A DNA stretch of 64,000 nucleotides from Isoetes taiwanensis (taxonomy: Eukaryota; Streptophyta; Lycopodiopsida; Isoetales; Isoetaceae): assembly GCA_021234155.1 (NCBI GenBank), contig JAJEKV010000059.1:2496182-2560181 (forward strand), written 5' to 3'. Shown piece by piece: positions 14,678 to 25,936 of this stretch. Made by a program: the position numbers and the translations under genes. Every line of letters begins with the position of its first letter. Positions within the stretch are counted from its first letter, which is position 1. Under the pieces are notes generated by a model that saw only the letters and a list, made by a program, of their open reading frames with translations, searched no databases and was not told the origin of the DNA.

Positions 14678-15924
14678 TTCTCCCCTCCTTGAAAATGATG
14701 CTGTCCTCAGCATCAAGGGTAAGCCAGGGTCACGAAACGCTCCCATGTACAGGTGACGAGGTAGACGGTAAGGTCTCCCCTCCTTGAAGAGGTGATGTGA
14801 GGTTATAAGTCACACAGAAGTCGCCATGTTAAAAGTGATCAATTTTGAAATGACTTGTCATGTGCAATTTATAGGTAATACGGCATACAACTTAATGGAA
14901 ATGTGCGATAGAAATGCACATGTAAGGTTCAAGCTAGTTTGAGATCGAACAGTGCAAAAGGAAAAGTAAAGGAGTAAATAAGATGGTAGGTAATATAACT
15001 CCATGTAGTTCATGGTAGCAATCATACGCGTAGACACGGAAAGGTCCATTGACGAGAACAGGTGGTTTAGATATAGATAGAGTGGGGCAGGAGTTGGTAT
15101 GCGACAACTATAGTACGCCATACTGCACTGCAAGCGGAAGGGTAGGAAGTTTTACTAAGGGCTGAGGACTAAATGGAATAGTAAATATCCCAATAATAGA
15201 TCGGTAATCTGGTTAAAATACTAGAGGTTTGGAATAACGAGTGGAAATATATCCGTCGTGGATCTTTATTGCAGGGAAAGAAATGGATATCATAAGATGT
15301 GTGATCCCATGGAATCACTGGAATTGAAGGGATCTGAGAAGGGATACTTAATAGTTACGACAATCTGGTGGTTATTTGGCATATATATACGATGTTGGTG
15401 GTGCGTTAAGTTGGCCCATTGATGAAGAGGATACGAGTCGCTTTATGATGATACTAAATATACCACCATACAGGTGAGAGTGAATTGGCCAAGGGTTAGG
15501 GCCATACGACAGGTTACAGGGGTAACGTACCAAGGTACGAGCTAATTCATTAGAAGTGGCAGCTCCGATAATGGTGGCAAAAATATAGAAGTCCAATGCT
15601 ACATTGTAAACTATTGCGATTGATTTGAGGTATGATTCATTGGAAAATGAAGATGAATGTCGTGTAACGACGGCGGTTCATGAATTATGGATTATTAAAT
15701 AATCCAAATTTTGCGTCTAAGTTCCTTAGATTTACAACGTAGATGCAAGGGTACGGGTCTGGACAAATAAGAACGTAATTTATAGACGATGAATTTATAT
15801 TCACGTCCATTCCGGCAAGGTGGCCAGAGTGTGGAACATAGTGTATCCACAGAATGGAAAGAATTGCAGGCGAAAATAAGCAAAGGCAAGAAGTGGCTGC
15901 TTATACGTCCAAGAGGACGGAAAA

Positions 15925-18900
15925 TGTGAGATACCTAGGGGGTTACAGCCTAGGTTAGCAATTATCAACTTATATAATCTTGGATTTATTCATGCATAGT
16001 TGGGTTTCACCTTGAATACAGTATTTACCCCAGACATGGTAAATACATATAAGCAATAATAGGGAAAATATCTGGAACTAAATAGCCATGGGATAGTTAG
16101 CTAGAATTAAGGGGATATTTACAAAAGAAAAGGGGAGATATTTCTATTGATAGGAACCTTTGCCTTTATAAAGGAAGGGATTCTTCCTCTAACGTTTTTG
16201 CCAAAAGCCTGCGCCTTTGTTCCATCTCCGAATCCCTGCTGTAGATTGAAGAGTGCAGAACTGGTGGGTAACTGGAACTGGAAGCCAAGGATTCTGTCAA
16301 GAATCGAGTTGGGAATGTGCATCTGTGATCTGTGTATCTGCTGTTGTTGTGTATCTGTGTTTCTCTTGCTTTTACAGGTCAATCCATGAAGAAGCGCTGC
16401 TATGGTTTTGTTACAGACCGTGATCCTTTCTAGCCTAGTCTTTCTTGCAGCATTAGTTCTGCCAGAATTGATTTCAGCCAGCTCTTTTCGAATGCCTACA
16501 GGAAAACCTATAAGCTTTCGTCGCCTTCCTCCATGCCAACGCTAAAAGCCAGTTCGCAGACGCCTCTGTGTTAAACCCTTGTTCTGTTTTCTGATTCTTT
16601 TCCATGATTAGCTTGAAGTTGATCGGATTCTAACCTGTTGTAGGAGCATTTCGCAGCCAGAGCCGACCCTGAATCTGATGTTTGGGCCTGTTCCTTTAGC
16701 ATTTGGCCTGGCCGTCCGCCCTTCCTCAGCTCGTTATTCGCTCCTGTCAATAAAGCCTCTGTTTTGTTGTCTTTAAGCCCTTCCAATTTGTTTAATTAAG
16801 ATGTCCTTGCCTTTTAAACCGTTAAACGTCTGCAGTCTAGTTGGTTAGACCCCATGAGTTTTGTCCCAAAGACTAGAGTTCGATTCCAGCCTGGAGCGTA
16901 TTTTTACCATTGCCATGTTTTTACTCTAAGCCATACATTTCCTTGATGTTTTTACTCTAAGCCATACATTTCCTTGAACGACCCATATGCATTGGTTGAC
17001 CATATCATCCTTTCTTTGTGCTTATGTAGTTTCCTTTTTGCATTGTGATCTTTGCTCTTTTTAATTGCTTGGTGCAGTTCTCCATGGTTGTGATGATTAT
17101 TGTTGCGTTGCATGATTAATAGTATGTTGATATGTTGTATGTTATTTATGGATGCTATGTCGAATGTTCTGTGGAACAACAACCATAAGGTTGTTGTGTG
17201 AATGAAGGAACCCGCCCCTCGTCGATGCCGGGGGATGAAGCGGTTGAGCATCGCACACACCAGGATAGGTGTGTGGTACGTATGACCGTGGTGCGCAGCG
17301 GAATACGTGAATTCCCGGGCGGAAGGGGCTTGATCACCCCCGGAGAACAAGTTTAAGTACTAATGGTGTTGATTGATCTTGTTAATGAGATGTTGGTGGT
17401 TGATGCTTGTTTCTTCCAGTTTTCCAAGGTCAAGGTGAAGGTTGCCCACTTAGTCCGTCGTGACTAACCCCCATCTTCCCTTTCCTTCCTTACAGATAGA
17501 GTTGGGAGTTAAAACGTCGTGCGAGGGGAGGTGCCAGGGGTAGTCGTGATGCCAAGCGTAGATTATCTGTAGCTTTGAATTAGGCCCGAATACGGGCAAT
17601 AGACCATTGTACTAAAGCTTTTGAGATGTATAGAAAGGCATTTATTGCTGAGTCCAAATTGTTTCCATTATCTTACTGGATTCCGAATATGTAGCACACT
17701 AGGTATGTTACATTTTTGGTATCAGAGCCTAGGTCCCGATCCTTAGGGAGAGTTTAAAATTTAGTTCATCCCAACCTAGTTCCTAAACTTGAGTTTGCAA
17801 AGTTAGGGGGAGTCAAGTTAAGTTAGTCATTAGGATAAAACTTGGGAATATTACTAGACATGCTTTGACCTGACTTCTGTTCATTCTTAGCGTCATTGAG
17901 GATGTAGTAGGATGTCAACCAGAGTCTAGTCCTAGCAGTTCCAAAGACAGGGAACAAAAGATGTACCTATGAAAGTTGTTCCTATAATTCTACAAGAAGA
18001 GTCTTCTTGGACGTCATGAACCCAAGATCCTTTCACATAGAATTGCAGAACAACTTTGGTACATATGGTATGGGTTTCATAATGGGTTTCCCCATGAGGA
18101 CATGGGTAAATTTCTATTGTGGGAGAATTGTGAGATACCTAGGGGGTTACAGCCTAGGTTAGCAATTATCAACTTATTTAATCTTGGATTTATTCATGCA
18201 TAGTTGGGTTTCACCTTGAATACGGTATTTACCCCAGACATGGTAAATACATATAAGCAATAATAGGGAAAATATCTGGAGCTAAATAGCCATGGGATAG
18301 TTAGGATATTTACAAAAGAAAAGGGGAGATATTTCTATTGATAGGAACCTTTGCCTTTATAAAGGAAGGGATTCTTCCTCTAATGTTTTTGCCAAAAGCC
18401 TGCGCCTTTGTTCCATCTCCGAATCCCTGCTGCAGATTGAAGAGTGCAGAACTGGTGGGTAACTGGAACTGGAAGCCAAGGATTCTGTCAAGAATCGAGT
18501 TGGGAATGTGCATCTGTGATCTGTGTATCTGCTGTTGTTGTGTATCTGTGTTTCTCTTGCTTTTACAAGACAATCCATGAAGAAGCGCTGCTATGGTTTT
18601 GTTACAGACCGTGATCCTTTCTAGCCTAGTCTTTCTTGCAGCATTAGTTCTGCCAGAATTGATTTCAGCCAGCATAGAGTCGCCCATGATTCCAAAATCT
18701 GGCTTGAATCTGTTGCCACGCTATGCCATGCAAGGCGTTAGGATCCTGCTCGAGCTAGACTTTGCCACATAGGCCCTTGATGCTCCCCAAACTCTGCATT
18801 GAATAGAACTTCTGAGTATGACAAGAGGATTTTGCTGTCAAAATCCGGCCTCTGCCTATGAGCCCTGCTTGGTTCACACCTGAATACTGGCTGGTGATGG

Positions 18901-20151
18901 TCTTACTGCTCAAAAGCCCTCTGTTCTGCTCTTTTCAAATGCCTACAGAGAAACCTATAAGCTTTCGTCGCCTTCCTCCATGCCAACGCTAAAACCCAGT
19001 TCGCAGACGCCTCTGTGTTAAAGTCTTGTTCTGTTTTCTGATTCTTTTCCATGATTGGCTTGAAGTTGATCCGATTCTAACCTGTTGTAGGAGCATTTCG
19101 CAGCCAGAGCCGACCCTGAATCTGATGTTTGGGCCTGATCCTTTAGCATTTGGCCTGGCCGTCCGCCCTTCCTCAGCTCGTTATTCGCTCCTGTCAATAA
19201 AGCCTCTGTTTTGTTGTCTTTAAGCCCTTCCAATTTGTTTAATTAAGATGTCCTTGCCTTTTAAACCGTTAAACGTCTGTAGTCTAGTTGGTTAGACCCC
19301 ATGAGTTTTGTCCCAAAGACTAGAGTTCGATTCCAGCCTGGAGCATATTTTTACCATTGCCATGTTTTTACTCTAAGCCATACATTTCCTTGATGTTTTT
19401 ACTCTAAGCCATACATTTCCTTGAACGACCCATATGCATTGGTTGACCATATCATTCTTTCTTTGTGCTTATGTAGTTTCCTTTTTGCATTGTGATCTTT
19501 GCTCTTTTTAATTGCTTGGTGCAGTTCTCCATGGTTGTGATGATTATTGTTGCGTTGCATGATTAATAGTATGTTGATATGTTGTATGTTATTTATGGAT
19601 GCTATGTTGAATGTTCTGTGGAACAACAACCATAAGGTTGTTGTGTGAATGAAGGAACCCGCCCCTCGTCGATGCCGGGGGATGAAGCGGTTGAGCATCG
19701 CGCACACCAGGATAGGTGTGTGGTACGTATGACCGTGGTGCGCAGCGGAATACGTGAATTCCCGGGCGGAAGGGGCTTGATCACCCCCGGAGAACAAGTT
19801 TAAGTACTAATGGTGTTGATTGATCTTGTTAATGAGATGTTGATGGTTGATGCTTGTTTCTTCCAGTTTTCCAAGGTCAAGGTGAAGGTTGCCCACTTAG
19901 TCCGTCGTGACTAACCCCCTTTCCTTCCTTACAGATAGAGTTGGGAGTTAAAACGTCGTGCGAGGGGAGGTGCCAGGGGTAGTCGTGATGCCAAGCGTAG
20001 ATTATGTGTAGCTTTGAATTAGGCCCGAATACGGGCAATAGACCATTGTACTAAAGCTTTTGAGATGAATAGAAAGGCATTTATTGCTGAGTCCAAATTG
20101 TTTCCATTATCTTACTGGATTCCGAATATGTAGCACACTAGGTATGTTACA
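15925..20151 (+). mobile_element. LTR element with tiny internal domain, nested in the LTR array (fossil)
   Basis: LTRs are at 15925-17712 (1,788 bp) and 18129-20151 (2,023 bp), both TGTGAGATACC to GTATGTTACA. The target duplication GAAAA is at 15920-15924 and 20152-20156. TGGTATCAGAGCC, an initiator-tRNA-Met primer site, follows the first LTR at 17717. The internal region is only about 416 bp, ends in a purine-rich tgtgggagaa, and has no gag or pol, so the element is non-autonomous. The uninterrupted host sequence is visible near 27175. LTRs are close to identical apart from length, suggesting recent insertion. Structure looks whole for a non-coding element. Confidence 0.9.
16830..16898 (+). 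repeat. tRNA-like unit inside the first LTR
   Basis: The unit has an A-box-like tctagttggttagacc and a B-box-like gagttcgattcc, ends cagcctggagc, and lies within the LTR of the 15.9-20.2 kb element. The same unit is at 19277-19346 in the second LTR. It could be a SINE captured by the LTR long ago. Confidence 0.6.
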
Positions 20152-20871
20152 GAAAAGACCAATTGAGAGTAGATGATGCAATTGTCCAGAAGCCGTAAGT
20201 GGTGCGGTGACGCCATATTATCATTGGAGGGTGATCTCCAAGAAATGATAGGTAAACATGGTAGTTGTTATAAACAACATTTTAAATAGAGGAGATTAAA
20301 AGGGACACTTTGAATAACTCAAGGTGTGGAATACGACAAGGTAGGTACCTGATGGACAACTTTCCAAGAAGAATGTCCTCTAGACGGGGTACTGTGACTT
20401 GGCTCTCCAGGAGTAGCGTCCAGGTGGTAGATGCGTACTTAGAACATGAGTTCACAACCCATATGATTGTGGATGATGTGACTAGAGCTCGGTGATCAAG
20501 CCAAAGTAGGCTTTGCATATGAGGATTTATGATAGACACTGTGAAGCGGTGGTAAAAACCACGACACCCATGTAGGACAAGATAACAAGCCAAGAAATAG
20601 GTTCGAGAGGAGAAGATGTTGAACTGATGGTGGATTACATAATCCACTAATTTGTCGTATGAAAGTGGATTAAGATGACTTTCTGGAAATAGAGTATACA
20701 TGGCAAAATCTATTATAATGAAAAAATAGTGTCCGTAAGTAAGTAAGTAAGTAAGTAAGTAAGTGAGTAAGTCCGCCCCCATCGACGGTGCAGGGGGCGC
20801 CACGTGGCGCGACCTCGGCCACGTTTTTTGTTTCTTTTTTTTGGATTGCTTGCCTTGCAAGGCAAGGCAAA

Positions 20872-21572
20872 CATCACCTTGATGTGACATGTGCCATTAA
20901 TACAACATCACCTTGATGTGACATGTGCCATTAATACATGACCTTGATAAATGTGCCTTGATGTGACCTGTGCCATTTAATTAATATATGACCTTGATGT
21001 GACATGTGCCATTAATACATGACCTTGATAAATGTGCCTTGATGTGACATGTCCTTGATGTGACATGTGCCATTTAATACGTGACCTTGATGTGACATGT
21101 GCCATTAATACATGACCTTGATAAATGTGCCTTGATGTGACATGTGCCATTTAATTAATACATGACCTTGATGTGACATGTGCCATTAATACATGACCTT
21201 GATAAATGTGCCTTGATGTGACATGTGCCATTTAATTAATACATGACCTTGATGTGACATGTGCCATTAATACATGACCTTGATAAATGTGCCTTGATGT
21301 GACATGTCCTTGATGTGACATGTGCCATTTATCACGTGACCTTGATGTGACATGTGCCATTTAATTAATACATGACCTTGATGTGACATGTGCCATTAAT
21401 ACATGACCTTGATAAATGTGCCTTGATGTGACATGTGCCATTTAATTAATACATGACCTTGATGTGACATGTGCCATTAATACATGACCTTGATAAATGT
21501 GCCTTGATGTGACATCTCCTTGATGTGACATGTGCCATTTAATACGTGACCTTGATGTGACATGTGCCATTA
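20872..21572. repeat. Minisatellite inside Helitron 3
   Basis: Tandem copies of a roughly 30-31 bp unit, ccttgatgtgacatgtgcca plus ttaatacatga, alternate with a shorter ccttgataaatgtg unit, giving a compound period of about 75-85 bp. GC-rich blocks containing gcgccacgtggcgc or gcgccgcgtggcgc and cttgccttgcaaggcaa flank it on both sides (about 20776-20871 and 21573-21690). Confidence 0.9.
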
Positions 21573-21774
21573 ATAGACGGTGGAGGAGGCGCCGCGTGGC
21601 GCGATCTCGACCCTCCGTGTTTTTTTTTGCTTGCCTTGCAAGGCAAACATGTATCACGTGGCGCGATCTCGGCCACGTTTTTTGTGTTTACATGTGGGCT
21701 TGATATCTGACATCGTTTCTTGCCTTCAAAGGCAAGTATGAGCATTCCTACCATGTTTTCTGGAAGCATGCACA

Positions 21775-21783
21775 TATAAAAAG
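21775..21783 (+). promoter_or_regulatory. TATA box of the Helitron 3 cargo gene
   Basis: TATAAAAAG lies 261 nt before the first ATG of the 22036-22464 frame and about 450 nt before the acceptor-linked ATG at 22234. The leader between them contains donor-like ataaggtatc and aaggtaattc. Confidence 0.5.
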
Positions 21784-22035
21784 CCGATAGCTCCTGCCAG
21801 TTCGTCTGCTTTCAAATTTGGCTACTCTGTCCAGCCTTGCCTAGCTGCTCCGGCATACAGTAATAAGGTATCTTGATTGGGCCCGACTACGATTGTAAAC
21901 AAGGTAATTCTTCTGTCCAGTTGAATTAGTTATAGGCTTAGATGCTTGCATTTAGGCAGGTAATAGTGATTTTACATTAACAGAGGTCCGGATCAAGATA
22001 AATTCTCATTTTCTAGGGACCTGTTTGGTGTAACC

Positions 22036-22464
22036 ATGCTTTTGCTTTTACTTGCTCGCCCTACGTATATTGCTTTTGTCTTGCTCTCACGCTTTTTCTT
22101 AATACCCGTGCTTCTCTTCGTTGTGAGCAACATCGTGAGTTGCAACGAACATCGTGTTCTTTTTCAGTGTGCCTTTTATTGTTGTGTGGTATTACAACTT
22201 ATGTTTTGCAATTATGTTTTCACATCTGCAGAGATGTCACAGATAAAAAAAGAGTACGTTATTGAGATAAGTCTAGATGACTTTTATGAATGGTGGGTTA
22301 GCACCTTTGCTAACTCACCAATATTTGTGCCGAAAGATGCGATATTGGAGCTCATCTTGGATTTGTTTCGTAACCTATATTATTCGCAGAAATATCATTT
22401 TGATGATGATGACGCATCTTCTGTTATAGTTGATGTTGGATCTACTGTTAATAACCCTAATTGA
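22036..22464 (+). CDS. Unrecognised small protein carried by Helitron 3
   Basis: The open frame is 142 codons from the ATG at 22036. I favour a shorter 76-codon protein from the ATG at 22234: it lies three nt after an acceptor-like tttcacatctgcag, and the upstream part reads as hydrophobic, cysteine-rich, low-quality protein typical of translated intron. The shorter product starts MSQIKKEYVIEISLDDFYEW, has a predicted helix (DAILELILDLFRNLYYSQKY) and an acidic DDDD patch, and ends at TGA 22462. No family is recognised. With the TATA box at 21775 it resembles a captured host gene with its own promoter. Function unknown. Confidence 0.4.
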   Translation: MLLLLLARPTYIAFVLLSRFFLIPVLLFVVSNIVSCNEHRVLFQCAFYCCVVLQLMFCNYVFTSAEMSQIKKEYVIEISLDDFYEWWVSTFANSPIFVPKDAILELILDLFRNLYYSQKYHFDDDDASSVIVDVGSTVNNPN

Positions 22465-22526
22465 AGTTTGACAATGATGCATCATATATACATTGAGTAA
22501 TCGAAAGTTATGGATCATGTGTGTAT

Positions 22527-22543
22527 GCCCACCAACGGTGGGC
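22527..22543 (+). repeat. Subterminal hairpin in Helitron 3, same as Helitron 2 terminator
   Basis: GCCCACC-AAC-GGTGGGC is identical, in the sense orientation of each element, to the 3' hairpin of Helitron 2 (plus 36026-36042 read on the minus strand). Here no CTAG follows, and the element continues 294 nt to a different terminal hairpin. Confidence 0.8.
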
Positions 22544-24830
22544 ACAATGATGAAAAAGAAAAGGGGCAGGCCCTTTAGGTAGGTAGGTAAAACTAAGTTA
22601 GATAAGTATGCCATTGATGGGCGTGCTTTTGTTCAAACCGAGGCGAGGCCTCGGCCGAAGGCCGAGACCGAGCCGAGGAGATTACAATTGGTACTAGGTG
22701 TTGGTAGTAAGTGTGTATGACCAAGGCAAGGCTGAGACGAAGCCAAGGATAAAAAATGTCCAAATCGAGGCGAGGCGGGCCGGGTCACGAGAAATAGGAA
22801 CTAAAAAAAAAGACCCGGTAGGCCGGGCCCTTTCTAGTACATGTATAAACATATGGTTGGTGAGGATCGTACTGTATAGTCAACGACTATAAACGGAGCT
22901 ATGTGGCTATGTCTAGCAATCTTATATGACACTAGACTTTAGTAGTATGAGATACTACATGATTGATACGGGAAGGCTGTCGAGTTTGGCATTCGAATTC
23001 ATACTAGATACTAATAGGGGCATAGATGAAAAAAAATTTAGCCCCGGTATGATATACACGAGATAAGAAATTTAAGTGAAGGATATAGCTAGAGTAAATC
23101 TAGCATATATGGTGATGCTATATGAACAAACATCCCGAGGATGGCTAGAACAAAGGTGAAAGAACCGGTTAATGTTTCTAATGTCTAAATACCGATGAGC
23201 TGATCAGTAGTTAGATGCTGAGGATAGCTATTGGGTGAGAGAATAACAAAAGATATATGTAATGTCCTGTCCAATAATGGAAGACACAAAGGATCCGGAC
23301 GGGAAGGTCTACACCGTGTATGGCTATGACTTTTAGACCCATAAGAGGTCAAGGAATTGGATATCCTTATGGAAGTTGCGAACGAAGGTGCGGACATAAG
23401 GGTGTATGGTATGAGATTGGGACAGCAACGCCCTCGTCTCATTATGAGGGGTCCAAAGACAACAGTTAAATTTAATCAAAAGTTGAAGTGAGTAAGGTAA
23501 AGGTGACAAAGCGGAAGGAGCCTTCGAAAAAGCTCTTCGACTGGGGTAATACCGTTTGGAGATTTTCCTGTAACCGCATTAAAGATCACAAGGTATTGAT
23601 GTACTAAAGTAGCCAGAGGCTCAAAAGGCATGGTGGAACTACTCGGGAAGCCCATCAAAATGTGGACAGCATCTACACCAACATAGAGTTGGCCACTCTC
23701 TATAGAAAGAAACCGGCGGCTCATCCAAAATAGAAAAGCAGACCGAAAATGGGTTTGGTTTGAAGGAACTATCAAGGTTACACGTAAGCCAAGTTAGAGT
23801 AGAACTCTAGCATTGGGGAGGAAAGCTTATATGTTGACCACATACGTATTATGTACACATACGGTAAACATGTTGGTGAAACAAGCTTGACAGTGACATG
23901 GAGAGGGAAAGACACGTCGAAGGCCAAACTGACAGTGAGGGTTTGGAGGATGTCTGGATTGTGCAAGTCAATCCACTACAAGTTAACAGTAGGATATTGT
24001 AGTTGGCATTGAAAATAAATGTCAACGACCAGAGAATAAAGCCTAAGATGATGAAGTTGAAGCATACAGTAGTATAAGTTGAGGGTAGGTGGCGGATAGC
24101 AGTTACCTACTAAAGCTCAAAATGTGTCTTACATAGACACCAAAGATTAAATTACACAATTGATTGAGTCAGGGAAAGATAACCCTTTGGGTTACACGGA
24201 TGCATAAGTTAGAGATATGTCTGAATTAGATCAGACATGGGTGGTTTATAACGAGTTACAAAGTGCAACTCAGGCGCCCTGATGACTCTAGGTGCATTGG
24301 CTACTTAAGGTATAAGTATGGCTGGAGGTAACTTATGAACCCTAAGATTGCGCAATGTCTAAAGTAGATAATGACAATGGCATATTATGAGGAGGACAAG
24401 TCACGTGTATTGCTACAGTAGCAGCATAACATTATGACAAAAGATGCCAAGGACTAACATTTGTAGAGGGTGACAATGTGGGTTGATAATCCCCACTGAG
24501 ACGCGACCTAAAGAACATAATGGTAATGGAGTGTGCATAACTATAGCCTTGAAACAAGACATTTACAGCTGATGGCAAACACAAGTGGCGTGGATGCACA
24601 CATGAAGCTAAGAATATCGGAAGGCTAACTAGGTTGGTGACCTTGAAGAATAAGGCCCACAACCAAAGGAGAAAAACTGGGGCAATTTTGAAATAGAAGA
24701 CGAAGTTACTTTAGAGAAGTAGAACAAAAGCTATAACGTGGTAAATGAGTTTGGCTTGGTGGTAGAAGATCAAGGGTTCAAGTCCTAGCAATAGACTTTT
24801 GTAGAAGGGTGTGCTACTCTAGGCAAACAG

Positions 24831-25063
24831 AATTGGCCTAAAATCAAAATCGGCCCCACACCTCCAAGGCGAGGGTATTTACCCTCATGCCAAGTGCCTT
24901 TTAATGTTACATATTTGTTTTACGTCCTTCTTATAATAATAGCTAACTTAGGTATTATTATAAGAAGGACGTAAAACAAATATGTAACATTAAAAGGCAA
25001 TTGGCATGGGGGTAAATACCCTCGCCTTGGAGGTGTGGGGCCGATTTTGATTTTAGGCCAATT
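24831..25063. repeat. Long inverted repeat, two 110-bp arms, 13-nt loop
   Basis: Arm 24831-24940 (starting aattggcctaaaatcaaaat) is the reverse complement of 24954-25063 with only about three mismatches; the loop is agctaacttaggt. Each arm carries a copy of the first tRNA-like unit's 5' part and leader sequence of the LTR array. It sits beside LTR-B and looks like a rearrangement product of the array. Confidence 0.93.
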
Positions 25064-25164
25064 CTATGACGAATTTTTGCCGATGAAAAGGTCCCCTAGG
25101 TCAATTTGAGGATGCCCGATCCATTGGAACAAAAATCGCGTCAATCCGAGCTACCTAGAGAAAG

Positions 25165-25936
25165 TCAGTCCCATACCCGGCCCTCACACAGTGACCGACT
25201 ATAAGACTAGCACACTGTAGGAGCCCCAGTACCCGCGGTCAGCAAGGCTCCACCCCCGTTTCACCATGATGTCCATTATTGAATTATAAGTCACTCCATA
25301 GCCCCCACAGCCAGGTGGGCTCTTGTGCACAGGCCGCATTTAATAGGATCTAAAGGATTCTAGCTAGGAGCATCTCTAAACTAATGGCTTTTAGGTCTCT
25401 ACCCCCCTTAAACCCCAAGCACAGGAGAAGCATGAAAAGAAACATCCCATCCACAGAGTATCATCATCTAGCATCCATATAACTTCAAGAGAACAAAAGA
25501 ATTGAATTTAACCATTCATCTAAGCAAAGAAGGGTTAGAATTCAACAAAGACTCCTAAAACTAACCTGTATCTCCAAGTCAATTGGGTCAAACATGGGTC
25601 TACGCAGTCAAGGCGCTGGTCAATGGCGGGTCAACGCAGGTCAACGGCGGGTCAACAGTGCTGCTTGAAGGCGCTGGCCCTTTTCCTTGTAAACCCTAAC
25701 TGGATTTGGGCTTAAATCCCCACTTGCCATACCAAATTGGCAGGTCCTAACTAACTAATCACACTAAGCTAGATGGCATCTAACCTTAACCTTAGCTAAT
25801 TATTTAACATATAATTAGTTAACATAGCTAGAATAAAACATTAGAATCCATATGTGCATCTAGCTGCACCCCCACTTATACCGTGACGTATCACGACTAT
25901 TTGTACGTATAGCGTATAAATACGTGGAACGTCACA
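25165..25936 (-). repeat. LTR-B of the tandem LTR array, incomplete
   Basis: Nearly identical to the purine-tract-side half of LTR-A, with the same ttctcccctccttgaaaatg flank. It is incomplete and has no primer-binding site of its own. The unoccupied Helitron site lies at 25811/25812. Confidence 0.85.

Larger units (their letters stand above)
20709..22837 (+). mobile_element. Helitron 3, non-autonomous, plus strand
   Basis: The 5' end is TCTATTATAATG, the 3' end is a hairpin CCCGG-TAGG-CCGGG (22814-22827) followed by CCCTTTCTAG. Insertion is between A and T: ggcaaaa before, tacatg after. The unoccupied paralogous site is 27723/27724 in the other internal copy, which fixes both ends. There is no Rep/Hel coding region. 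Cargo includes a (GTAA)n microsatellite near 20736-20768, a minisatellite at about 20872-21572, GC-rich palindromic repeats, and a TATA box with a small ORF. Confidence 0.92.

Noticed and set aside
14605-15133. Short open frames in the LTR array interior
   Set aside because: They recur with the array copies, are short and match decayed retroelement sequence, not host genes.
16119-18687. Paired open frames of 80-130 codons near 16.1 and 18.3 kb
   Set aside because: Both lie in the two LTRs of the 15.9-20.2 kb element and are duplicated because the LTRs are.
20736-20768. Possible telomere-like repeat
   Set aside because: It is a (GTAA)n microsatellite, not TTTAGGG, and lies inside a Helitron.
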